Position numbers and translations under genes: made by a program. A DNA stretch of 64,000 bases from Primulina eburnea. Lineage: Eukaryota; Streptophyta; Magnoliopsida; Lamiales; Gesneriaceae. Shown in pieces: positions 10,301 to 21,159 of this stretch. The notes beneath the pieces were generated by a model that did not search any database, was not told the DNA's origin, and saw only the letters and a program-made list of their open reading frames with translations. Positions within the stretch are counted from its first letter, which is position 1. Each line of letters begins with the position of its first letter. The stretch spans positions 36,001 through 100,000 of the forward strand of contig NW_027331284.1 in assembly GCF_022965805.1 (NCBI RefSeq), written 5' to 3'.

Positions 10301-11132
10301 TGTAACGCCCCAGATTCGACGACTGTCCTCACTGTATCAAGACGGGTCTTTCCAACGTACTTATGTCCTCACTCACACGCACCCTGGGAAACTTCCGAGA
10401 AGGTCACCCATCCCAAAATTGCCCTAAGTCAAGCACGCTTAACTTTGGAGTTCTTATGTGATAAGCTACCGAAAAGAAGATGCACCTTCATGATATGAGT
10501 AGTACAAATCAAATCTTTTAAGCCCTCTTCAACTGTACAGTCCATTACATTGAACAGTCTCGGAATCCCTCTCATTCCCGTGTGGGTCAGTTCATTCATG
10601 TTCCCTCCACTTAGAAGCCTCCCAGGAGCCGCTCATTGTCCGTGCAACTGATGACACCGGCGATCACCCCCGCCTTCTTCGGCCTCGGGCCTCACATGCC
10701 CACCAGCTTTTGCTTGGTTCGTCCCCGAACCACACCGTACTAAGAGAGGTCGGCTCTGATACCACTTGTAACACCCCAGATTCGACGATTGTCGTCACTG
10801 TATCAAGACGGGTCTTTCCAGCGTGCTTATGTCCTCACTCACACGCATCCTGAGAAACTTCCCAGGAGGTCAGCCATCCCAAAATTGCCCTAAGTCAAGC
10901 ATGCTTAACTTTGGAGTTCTTATGTGATGAGCTACCGAAAAGAAGATGCACCTTCGTGATATGAGTAGTACAAATCAAATCTTTTAAGCCCTCTTCAACT
11001 GTACAGTCCATTACATTGAACAGTCTCAGAATCCCTCTCATTTCCGTGTGGGTCGGTTCATTCATGTTCCCTCCACCTAGAAGCCTGCCAGGATCCGCTC
11101 ATTGTCCATGAAACTGATGGAACCGGCGATCA
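10301..11132 (-). mobile_element. Cassandra-type TRIM retrotransposon with 5S rRNA-derived LTRs
   Basis: Two direct repeats of exactly 366 bp (10301-10666 and 10767-11132) start TGTAAC and end GATCA on the plus strand. They flank only 100 bp of internal DNA with no ORF. On the minus strand the internal part starts with TGGTATCAGAGC, the initiator-tRNA-Met primer-binding site (10752-10763), right after the 5' LTR (10767-11132), and ends in a G-rich polypurine tract before the 3' LTR. Each LTR contains a stretch like inverted 5S rRNA (AGGTCACCCATCC, AGCACGCTTAACTTTGGAG), the hallmark of Cassandra. The LTRs differ at roughly two dozen sites, so the insertion is old. No clear target duplication was found. 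Confidence 0.88.
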
Positions 11133-11200
11133 CCACCCCGCTCAACTAGTACCAGGATTGCTGCCAAGATCTATATAAGTCCAGGAGGTCTTGGGTTCTT

Positions 11201-14200
11201 GTAACGACCCGAAAATCAGACTACGTATAAGCCATGCATAATTATTACTATTTAAATTTAAAAATGATTTTATATATATATATATGTGAAGGGTCTAATT
11301 CATTTTGATATTTGACAAGTCATAACTATTTATTTTAAATGCAAAAGTTTAGTTTTATCTTTTCAGTTAAATACGCGAGGCCGGACCGGAGTTTGGAAAT
11401 TTGAAATAAGATTAATAATAATAAACATATTCCTATATTTAAATTAAGCTAAGAAATAATTTATGTTAATGAAAAAAGAATGTTATAGGATTTATTAAAT
11501 TAGTTGGAGTTAAAATAGTAAATAAGTTCTTTTAGGTTCAATAGTTAATTAAAGCTTAAATTAAAATATGTAAACATATGGGGATGAACTAATCTAGGTA
11601 TAAAATATTCAAGAAATTAATCATAGCATTTGAATATTTAAATTGGAGGTCATGAATGTCATGCAATAATCTATCCTAAATTTAATGTGTAAATTCACTA
11701 AAATATATAATGAAGGTGCTAAACTTTAAGCAATTAAAATACAAGATTTAAACAATAAAATACATGCAAAGTAGTAGTAATAATAATAATGAGTCCAACA
11801 TTTAAAATATTTCAAAGGTTTGGTAACTCTCCATTCAAACCATTCCTAATTGCACTTCATGGGGTATTCATTTCCCAAATTTTTATTCACTAATTAAAAA
11901 AAAATATGACACCTCATTTTCCTCAACTAATTACCTAGCAAATTAACTAGAAGATGCAGCAAGGATTCGAAGCAATACCCAACGGCAACAAGAAAGCATT
12001 TCAAATTTAATTCAAAGCATTCACTTGTAACCTCCCAAATATTATGGTACCTTTAACACCTCCATTACATAACATTTATTCATCCCATATACTCGAAAAT
12101 ACCAGAAGAAAGGCTACTGAATTGTGAAGTAAAAGAATAAGAACAGATACAGCAAAGGAATGAGAACCAATGCAAACCCATTCAAATTCTTGACTTGTAA
12201 CTCCCAAACTAAATGCATATTATAGCACCTTTAACATCTCCTATATCATTCACCTTCATTACCTACCTTTCCTACATCCATATGCTCGAAAATTAGCAGA
12301 AGAATCAGCTGAGAAAATCGTAAGAACAGCAGCAGGAAAATTAAGAAAGAAAAGAATCCTCAACTCCGATCCCGTCGCGTCGTATTGTCGTTTTGATTTG
12401 TTTTCTTCAAAACAAATTCCAGGCATGTATATATTGTTTCTTTGCTCTACAATCAAGTCCTATAGATATTTTAAATCATTATATATATGCATGATTCAAG
12501 CAACAACTCGAAATTACAGCAACAGCTCAAGAAATCTGTACAGAATTTTCAACTCCTTCATTTTCAACTTCACGGGTTTGGTGGTTTTTGTTGTTCTCAG
12601 GATGTGGTTCGTTTCCAGGCTCACATGGCTGCTTCCAGGAATGTTTTAGAGTGTGTTAGGGTTTGTTAGTTCGTTGGTTTAAGTCCATACACTCAGGAGA
12701 AAGATTTGACATCAACATTTCAATGAGTTACAGATTTTGTGTCAAGTTCTGTCATTGAGTTGTTTGATGGGTGGGTTCGAATCATGGCTGTCCTAGGGGC
12801 TGTAGCCATGGTTAAAACCCTTCTTTATCATGTCTAGGACGTGACCAAATCATCTTTTCAAAGCTTGTGTCATAGGTCCCTCAGATTTTTACAGAAACAT
12901 GACAAGTACCCTTCGGTTTTCAAAATCTGATTTTCTGTGGGAGTATAATTTCGGTTTTGGGGTGTGTTTTGGATTGTGGTTGGTTTTTAGCCTGTAGCCA
13001 TGGTCCAAGCCATGCCTTAGAATGTTGGTAAGAGTCCTTGGGTGGTGGTTCAAGCCATTGGTCAATGAATTTCAGAGTTTACACCACAAACACAAGTTGC
13101 CACTGCTGGATTTTTTTGACAGCAACTTTCATCTTCGGTTGTGATGCTTGTTTGAGTTCTTGGTTGGCTTTTAGCCCATGGCCTTGGACTGGACACTACC
13201 TTAATGAGTTAGTAAAGTCATATTTTTGGCCGTTCGTGATTTGGTCGAGTTTAGAGCTCGTACGGGAATTTACGGTGAAAGGTGCCAAAATGACTCTCGA
13301 AAGAGTGTTTTATGTTTTTGGATTCCTTTCACCTATTTTCGTGTTTTACAGTTATGATGCATGTTTTTCAGTATGTTTGGGGTATTTTTAATCATGGTTA
13401 AACGTCGGTTTAATGTCGGTTCGGGTTGGTATGAAGCCATGGTTAAAAATCAAGTTGTTGGTCCGAGTCGTCTCGTTTTTGGTTCTATTGTTAAGTTTTT
13501 GTCAAGTTAAGATTTATTGCATGTGTCACATATTAGTAGTAAGTCGCAGCAAGCCTGGGAACGATCAAACTCATCCGGTAAAATAAGGTTATAATTATAT
13601 TACGTGCATAAAAATATAAAATGTTTATTTTTGAGATATATGCGATATGTCTTGTGGCCACCTTACGCTTATGGGTTTGGAAGTCGGTAGGCGCAACCGA
13701 GGACCTCTCCGCCCGGTGACTTACGACCGGTTTATGATTATGTATGGGTACGGACATCCAGTCCAAGGGCTGTGATTGATCTCTACCGCCCAGTATACTG
13801 TGGTTTAGTCTGATCAGGCGCTTACGCTATGTTATGGGCCACTTGCTTAGAAACATTATCTCTACCAGAAAATTATGATATGCTATGACAGAGCTCTATA
13901 GAGCAAAGCTTTTACGTATGATTTTCAGATATGCACGTAGTTATAATTATTCATGATACGATTTTCACCGTACGCATTACGATACTTTATTTTTAAGTTG
14001 CATGCGATTTTACGATATATTTATTTGTTATTCACGATATATACATGTTGAGTCTTTAGACTCACTAGACTTGATTGTTGTAGGTATTGATGAGGCCGAG
14101 ACCGCGGGCGGAGACCAGTGAGCGATCTTGGAACAGCAGTAGTAAACCCGAGGACCTTATGATTTAATTTACGCACCTTTTATTATTCAAGCTCAGTTTT

Positions 14201-14403
14201 AATACGTTGGATTATTTTTAAGTTAATGTTTACGTTGGATTATTTTTAAATTGTTGGTTGAAAACAATATTTGCTTCCGCGGTTATTTTAAAGCTAAAAA
14301 TTATTTACATGTTTATTTTAATTAAATAAGACAAGATAATTATTTATTTAGAAATTTTTTAATAATTTCGCAAAATTATGAATACGAAATACGGGCCTTT
14401 ACA
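11201..14403 (+). repeat. Gypsy solo LTR (3.2 kb) with 5-bp target duplication GTTCT
   Basis: It starts TGTAACGACCCGAAAATC and ends CGGGCCTTTACA, flanked by GTTCT at 11196-11200 and 14404-14408. No primer-binding site follows, so the internal part and second LTR were lost by LTR-LTR recombination. The 5' end resembles the LTRs at 21160 and 41001; the conserved 3' block (CTCACTAGACTTGATTGTTG and CCCGAGGACC) is shared with all the large gypsy LTRs here. ORFs inside it are not conserved coding sequence. Confidence 0.88.
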
Positions 14404-14408
14404 GTTCT

Positions 14409-15634
14409 AATCCTGGGGAGGTAAAAGCTCCAGTGCCTAGGCTGGAGAAGTTCTATGAGTAAACCGAGGACTATGAGTAAATGCTCTAGCACTTGTGCAT
14501 GAGTAAATGCTCTAGCACTTGTGCATGAGAAGTTCTATGAGTAAATGCTCTAGCACTTGTGCATCAATTCGATTTCTTGAACCAAAGTTCGTCAAGTGGC
14601 AAGGATAAATGATGGAGAAAAGTATCATCCCCTAATTCCCATAAAATTTATACAAAGATACAGCACTCACAATGACAGGATAGTATTGATCTCTGGGAAG
14701 AAATAGAATCCCAGTAGAAAGTCCAGACAAGACAAAAAGGAGACACGGCCATAAATATTTATCATGCACGCATAAATGGAATTATAATTAACTCACATAG
14801 CATGTGATTGATATTCCCAATTGGTATATACTTGTGACCAACAAATCCAAAAAAGTTTTTGAAGAGAAAACTCGAACAATAGCAGGGAATACCAAAGAAG
14901 TAGAAATTGAAAACTAAATTCAATAAGAACAATAAGATATTATGACAAGGCGCCAAATATCACCATATTCAATAAACAAGTGAGGTTTTGATAACTTAAA
15001 GGGGGTAAAGTATGGGTGGTGAAGAGACAAATGAAAGAGCTGTGAGGACAGGAAGACTAAAGCAAATTATTTCTGATTGTCAAGGAAAATTTGTAGTCCA
15101 CTTCGTTTTTGCAATATAGCTTATGGATTGACGGTAATGATATCATTCGGTACTCGGTAGGGATCTTAATTGTGGGGAGGCAAGTAGAAACAGGTTATCA
15201 ACCTTGCAATCCAATTTCGTAGGAGGCAATTTGACTAAAAAAAATAGCTTTCAGTACCTCAAAATAACTTTAGGAAAGTCTTTAAAAGCTGATGGGTTCC
15301 CTTGTTCTGAAACTTTTTGGCGTACTTCTCTTGCCTCCTACCTAGAAAGAGAATCAACAGCCAGCCAACATACTTCATGAAACACAAAAATATCTACTAA
15401 GCTTAAAATGCTATACTACTGAGCAATATTTGCCCTGCACCATTCTATGCATTAATACCATTACCACCAAATCACTGTCTTGGATGAAAAAAAAATCTGT
15501 CATTTGCAGACACACAAGTGTAAACATGGAATTCAAGTTATTCAAACAGAAGTTCCAGAGAAGACAGTCTCATTGCCCCTTGGTCATTGAACTTTTGAAA
15601 TTGGCCTTTGGATAGTTTTATCTTAATTGTCTAC
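14409..15634 (-). pseudogene. UTP11: UTP11 pseudogene copy A, 3' part (exon 6 and following non-coding DNA)
   Basis: The minus strand from 15634 down is intron DNA homologous to UTP11 copy B (40947-40995 and 54082-54304). An exon-like block at 15341-15258 is bounded by CTAG and GTACTG and reads EAREVRQKVSEQGNPSAFKD, which fits the UTP11 segment after the YYAD block. A TAG stands at its first full codon. No later exon could be recognised between 15257 and 14409. UTP11 is a component of the U3 snoRNP/small-subunit processome in the nucleolus. The gypsy array at 15635-30683 separates this part from exons 1-3. Confidence 0.65.
14473..14562 (+). repeat. Small minisatellite, three copies of a 26-bp unit
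   Basis: A unit beginning ATGAGTAAATGCTCTAG and ending ACTTGTGC occurs at 14473-14498, 14499-14524 and 14537-14562. The last copy follows a 12-bp spacer that itself repeats the sequence just before the array. Confidence 0.85.
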
Positions 15635-18600
15635 TGTAACGTCCCGAAAATTTAAAAGTCCACGTGAGCCACATACATACAAATTATTAAATTTCTTTGG
15701 TATTTTATTAAATTCTTTTAAAGCATAAAATGCATAATTATTTTATTAATTTGTGTTTAATTATTTTTATGAATTTTATGCATTACTATTGCTTGATAGA
15801 ATTTATTTCACGAAACTTTAAAGGTTTATGCATTAAAGATTTTTAAGTTTCATTTCGCGCTCAGGAACGAAGAACGGAGATCGGATAATTTTCAGGAAAA
15901 TTATTTTATTACACGATCTATTTTTATAAATTAAGTTAAAATATTTTAAGTGTATTTTTCAAAAATGAGAATTTTTGGGTATTTTTACCCGTAATATTTT
16001 ATTTTTATCGGTACACAAAGTTTATCGAATCGGAGAACTTTTTGAGGGTTTGGCTAATATTTTCAAAATCTTTCCAACATGAAATATTTTTCGGGAGTGT
16101 GTTTGGAATTAATGGATCAACTTCTAAGTTTGTTGAGCTTAAAAACTCTTTTAAGTTTTTAAATAAATCATTTAAGGACCATTAGCTAGTTGATTAATAA
16201 CTAATTAACCTACCCTACACAATTACCCTCTCCACCAACCGACACCCCTTTCATTACATATTATTCTCCAGCTGCATTTGTCTATCGGTTCCATCATTCC
16301 TTGTTGAAGGCCACGGATTTGCTTCGTTTGCAATAAATAAATTCATCCGACACTCCTCTCCAAACCACTCCATTCTTTCAATTATTCAGCATCCCTTCAG
16401 TAGCTCATGACTTCTGCCATTGGAAGTCCCTCAAGAAAAATATCGGCCATAGCTTATTCATGAGTGGGAATTTCTCCGGTGCTTCCGTTGCTTATTTCTT
16501 CATCTTCTTGCTTCTATACATCAACAGGCACGCATGTATCACCCTCAACCGACTCTCTCCCCATTCACCATTATTCTTCTCGATTTCAGCAGCTCCTCTA
16601 CAGCAAAGGCTTCGGCCATATCCATCTCTTCAAGAAAAATTCCCCGGCTTGATTCCCGACGCTCGTTCTTCGGTTTTCTTACGAATTATTTACCAGGCAC
16701 GCTTTGTATCCTTCTTTCTTCATCATTCACGCCATTATATGCTGTTACATGTGTGCTCGCATACGAAAAATGTTTAAAACCGTTGTTGATTCATTTATGA
16801 ATTCGGTTTTCAAGTGATCATGCTACCCTTAGTTTGATACTCAAGTTTCTGATAATCTGTGCAAGGGGCTGCTGTGAGGTGTTGATAAGGGGCTGAGATT
16901 AGTGTCAAGATGTTGTATAAAGATTTAAACCAAATGCAGATGCTTGTAGGGTGAGAGATCGAGAGTTTGAGGCTTGGGTGGTTCAAATTCTGTCGGCAAG
17001 GGCTGCGGCTGTGCATGGGCTCGATCACAGCCATGTCTCAGCCTTTGTCATGTCTGTTATGATGTTAGGAGTGGAGCATGGGCACATGGACGAGGGAGGA
17101 GTTCGGATCTTGGAGATGTAGTTTGTTAGAGAGAAATTGTGTTAGTCGATCGGGATTTATGTGTGAACTTGTACAACATCATTTCTCTTTGGATTGGCTT
17201 TGTTAAGAGGTCTATTACGGTCATAAGGAAGAGATTGAATGGTTGGACAAGTGGTAGGATTAGAGGGGACCGAGTGATTTATGATTTGGGGACATGTGTT
17301 GTAATGTGGTTATAGAATAAGGTTGGCCGAGAGCATTGTTCTTATCCTGGATAGTAGCCGAGAGTTTTTGGGCCTGTTACTTTAGTATTAGTAGCTTTAT
17401 AGTGTGTTAAAGGTATGGTAAAAGTTGGAGAAAAATTTGGTTAAGTTTCGAGTCAATTCGGGTTAAAACCGAGACCTCAATCCAAGTTTTAAAACGAATC
17501 GGTTAAGTTGTAAAATTGGCTCGAGTTTACGTCTAGGAATACTTTTAAATATGTTTTGGGACAATTTTAGGAGTTTGGTAAGTTTTGGATCAAAATAATG
17601 AGTTTTGGAATTATTTGGGATTTATCGCCGCACGAAACGCTAATTAAAGAATTAATTGAAACGCCTAGATTTAAGCTTAATAAAATTATGGGAAATTATA
17701 TTTAAGCTCAAATAATTATTAGAAGCCTAAGTTTTTAATTTGGGAATTTTATGCTAAGGTTTGGTTTAATTCGGGATTTAAAATGCATTAATATGTTGTA
17801 TTTAGAGATTAATGTAAAAGTCATCGATTTAAGCCAAATATAAATATGAGAAAATTCATGTAGGCTTAAATAATTATTTGGGACATTTTAGAGTCAATGG
17901 AATTAATAAAATGTCAAAAACGTGAAATTTATGTTTAGAGGTGAAACGATAATTTTTTTATTTTCAGGGGCAAAAAGGTAATTTTTCACCCGGGGTGAGA
18001 TTTTAGTCCTAGCAGCGCCCTGAGCACGAATCATAATATTTTTAAATGTTCATGCATCACGTTTACGATTTTTACGCTATTATAATAAATATGGGTGCAT
18101 TCTTGATTTAAAGGAATTAAGAGAGAGAAAAGTAAGAAAATGAAGAGCACTCCGTCTCCGCCGCGCCGCGTCGTTATTTGTTTGTTTTCTGTCAAAACAA
18201 ACCAAGGCATGTATATACTTTTTCTAAACCTCAATCAAGTCATATAGATATTTTTAAATATCGCAAGTACATGATTTTAATTGTTCATATTTAATTATGT
18301 TGGTTAATTATATTACGTGCATAGAAAATATTCATTTTTGAGATTTATGCGATATGGCTTGTGGTTCATTCACTATGTGGGAGGGTTATTTTATACGGTC
18401 GCCAGTGACCGATCAGTTCATTATGGTACCACCCGGTCGCCAGTGATCGGACAGCTCAGTTCAGTTTCAGCCTCCCCGGTAGCCAGTTACCGATCAGTTT
18501 CATCTTAGTGCAGTGGCCACAGGCGTCAAACATAATTTCAACAGAAAATTTTACCAGTTATTTCAGTACAGGGCTCCAAGGAGCAAACATTTTTACTGTG

Positions 18601-19153
18601 ATTATCAGTTCAGTTATGCACGTATTATAATTGCTCAGTACAGATTTTTTTCAGCATCAATACAGATTTTTTTCAGCTCAGTACAGATTATTTTCAGCAT
18701 CAGTACAGATTATTTACAGCATGAGTACAGATTATTTTCAGTATACCTCATGACATGATCTTTTATCCCATGCATATTTTACTTCAGATTTTTACTCGTT
18801 ACCTGCGATATATGCATGCTGAGTCTTTAGGCTCACTAGACTTGATTGTTGTAGGTACTGATGAGGCCAGGGCCGAGGACGGGGACCAGTGAGTCAGCTT
18901 GGGCCGGCAGTAGTGGCACCCGAGGACCTCAGTGCTGCAGTGTTTATTTTATTCCGCAAACAAATTTTTATCAGTCATTGGACATTTTTTTAAATTGTAC
19001 TTGTTGACAAACTGTATTTTTTTCCGCTGCTTTAATTTTAAACATTGAACTTGATTCATCAGTGATTTTATGAATGAGGCCATTTAAGTTCTTTTAAAAA
19101 GAAAATTTTTAATTTTCCGCAAATTTCAAAGCGAGGATTTTCGGGCCTTCACA
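15635..19153 (+). repeat. LTR 1 of a non-autonomous gypsy (chromovirus-derived) element (3.5 kb)
   Basis: It starts TGTAACGTCCCGAAAATT and ends CGGGCCTTCACA, directly followed by a primer-binding site. It is nearly identical to the solo LTR at 56499-60063. Internal landmarks are a GC-rich CGCCGCGCCGCGTCG block followed by a GTTTGTTTT/AAAACAAAC hairpin (18180-18202), an array of CGGT...ACCG mini-hairpins (about 18396-18500) and an AT-rich minisatellite with unit CAGTACAGATTATTTT (about 18637-18740). It is inserted in a UTP11 intron. ORFs inside (for example 16460-16777) recur in the other copy but show no protein family. Confidence 0.88.
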
Positions 19154-19155
19154 GT

Positions 19156-19167
19156 TGGTATCAGAGC
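19156..19167 (+). other. Primer-binding site (initiator tRNA-Met)
   Basis: TGGTATCAGAGC lies 2 bp after the end of LTR 1, the standard position. Confidence 0.9.
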
Positions 19168-21159
19168 CTATGTTCTTGTAAATGGTTACACTACTACTGA
19201 CCACGAGAAGCTCACGAAGTCACGTCTTCGGTCTGTAAGTTTTACATTACAGCATTTTATTTAAAGCATGGATTATTTAACAGCATGTCTTCATGAAATA
19301 TATATTACGTCCAGATTTTTATCGTTCAGTATTTAAATTTGAATAAATTATGGAATTATGCATGTTGGTTACGTATGGGTTATGTATGGAAAAATATGCC
19401 TTCTAGACGCCTTGTTTAGCACGCGAGGGATGATGAGCGCCGTCATGAGGACGGTGAGCATCAGAGGTAGGAGGGAAATGCATCTCCACCCCCACCGGAC
19501 ATAAATAAGAATTTTCTATTGGGCATTAGGAGAGGTCGTAAAATATTTGACTATATTAATTTTTGGGTTAGTAGTACTGATGTTCTACTTATGGGCTATA
19601 AGTTAAACTTAAAGATTATGAATGTTTTCGGGACTTGTAGAATTTACAAGAAATTAATGATGGTTCATGGTTGCTAGTTGAATTAAATTTTGAGGATTCC
19701 CTGTAAGGATTAATGATTCGAAGACTACGACGATTCTTGGGAAGTATAAAATTGTAGAAATTATTTCGGATGCATTCTCTACCTAGTTGGATTTAAGGAT
19801 TGAATTGCATAAAGTAAGAATTTTAAGGATCCAATTGTAATAACCCATAATTTGAGGACCTAGGTGCAAAACAAAATTATAAGGGACTATTTTTGAATTT
19901 ACAATATTTTGGGATTTAATTCTGAGTTCGAGAATTTAAAAGTTTAATGAGGTAAAGATGAAAATTTTTATGGGGACAATGATGCAAATTTCGAAGAGTT
20001 GTAGGGCCAAAATGTAAATTTGGAAAAAAACTGTAAGGGCCAGAGTGCAAGTTCCAAAATTTTAAGGATGTAATTGCGAGCTTTTTAGAAACACTTGGGA
20101 TTTTAAGTATTTATAGAAATGTAAGACGTGTTATGAGAATTAATTTTGGGTTTAATAAACTTAAGGCTATTGAACCTTATGATGCGGGAAATCTATAAAA
20201 TGAAATTGGGAATACTGATGACTCATGGATATATTGTGCAATTTTCGAGATTTAAAAAAAATAAAAAAAATGGACGATATTCGAGGAAAGTAAGATTTAA
20301 TTTTTCAATTTTAAGAAACTTGAGAACTTATTAGTAGTAAGTGAGAATTGAACGGTTTAAATGATAGAAATTTTTGGTTATTTAGGCTCGAAGGAAATGT
20401 AGAATATTTAGATATTTGGGTTATAATGTTATAATCAATGGTAACCAAGGACATCGTAGGATGAATCAATCTTATGCGTGAAAATTTAAGCGTTAGTGAA
20501 ATAATATTGTGGCAAATTAAGAATTTAAAGTGACGACGATTTAAGAAAAATTTGATCGGTTAGTTAAGTTATAAGGATAAACATTGAGTTAGTAAATTTT
20601 TGGGAATATAAGTTTGATGTGTCATAAGTTTTAGTCATGAATGTAACAGTTAAGCTTGTACCTTTGTTGGAATTTGATATTTCTATAAGGTTAGGTATGA
20701 TTGATGATTAGGTTATTCGATAGACGACGCATGTAAGAATTAAGGTAGACATTTTGTCTTGAGAAATTTTTTTAAGTTATTAAGAAACTTGGGAATAAGC
20801 GAATATGTGTGTTGGAATTATATTATCTAAAATTAATTGGGTTGCATAAGGTTGAATTTAAAATGTATGGGATATTTGTTAGTACGAAAATTTTTGTGGG
20901 TAAATAAATACAAAAGAGAATTAGTGGTTTTCAACATAAGTTATCAATCAATGAATATTATGATTTTTTTTTATTGAGTAAGAAATCTAAAAGTTTGCCA
21001 TGGTAGTACGACAAATCACGATACATTTTATTAATTAATAAATATTGTAAAACAAAGTAATGGATAGACAACAATTACAAGTAAATGTAAAAATAAAGAA
21101 AAAACATTAGGAGGATATTCTCCGACAAATACAAGAATCGTAAATAGAATAACTAAAAG
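19168..21159 (+). mobile_element. Internal region 1 of the non-autonomous gypsy element, with gag-start remnant
   Basis: A gag start survives at 19396-19511: ATG, then PSRRLV, a TAG at codon 8, HARDDERRHEDGEHQR, a second TAG, and EGNASPPPPDIN. This resembles the beginning of chromovirus (Tekay-type) gag. The rest, to 21159, is AT-rich and non-coding; no protease, RT, RNase H or integrase motif is left. The near-identical internal region 2 carries the same two stops, so this is a large non-coding retrotransposon derivative that must be mobilised in trans. It ends at LTR 2 without an obvious polypurine tract. Confidence 0.75.

Noticed and set aside
9961..10498. Short ORFs on both strands around the Cassandra element
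   Set aside because: No motif; the plus-strand one translates the 5S-derived LTR.
16460..16800. ORFs of 88-105 codons in the gypsy LTR, repeated at 57326-57762
   Set aside because: Both lie in nearly identical LTR copies, overlap in several frames, and match no family; shared DNA explains the shared ORFs.
18857..18890. Hammerhead-ribozyme-like CTGATGAG core in the conserved 3' part of the gypsy LTRs (also 14090, 23175, 53797, 59768)
   Set aside because: The required GAAA box and matching stems are not conserved among the LTRs, and one subfamily reads ATTGATGAG; likely chance.
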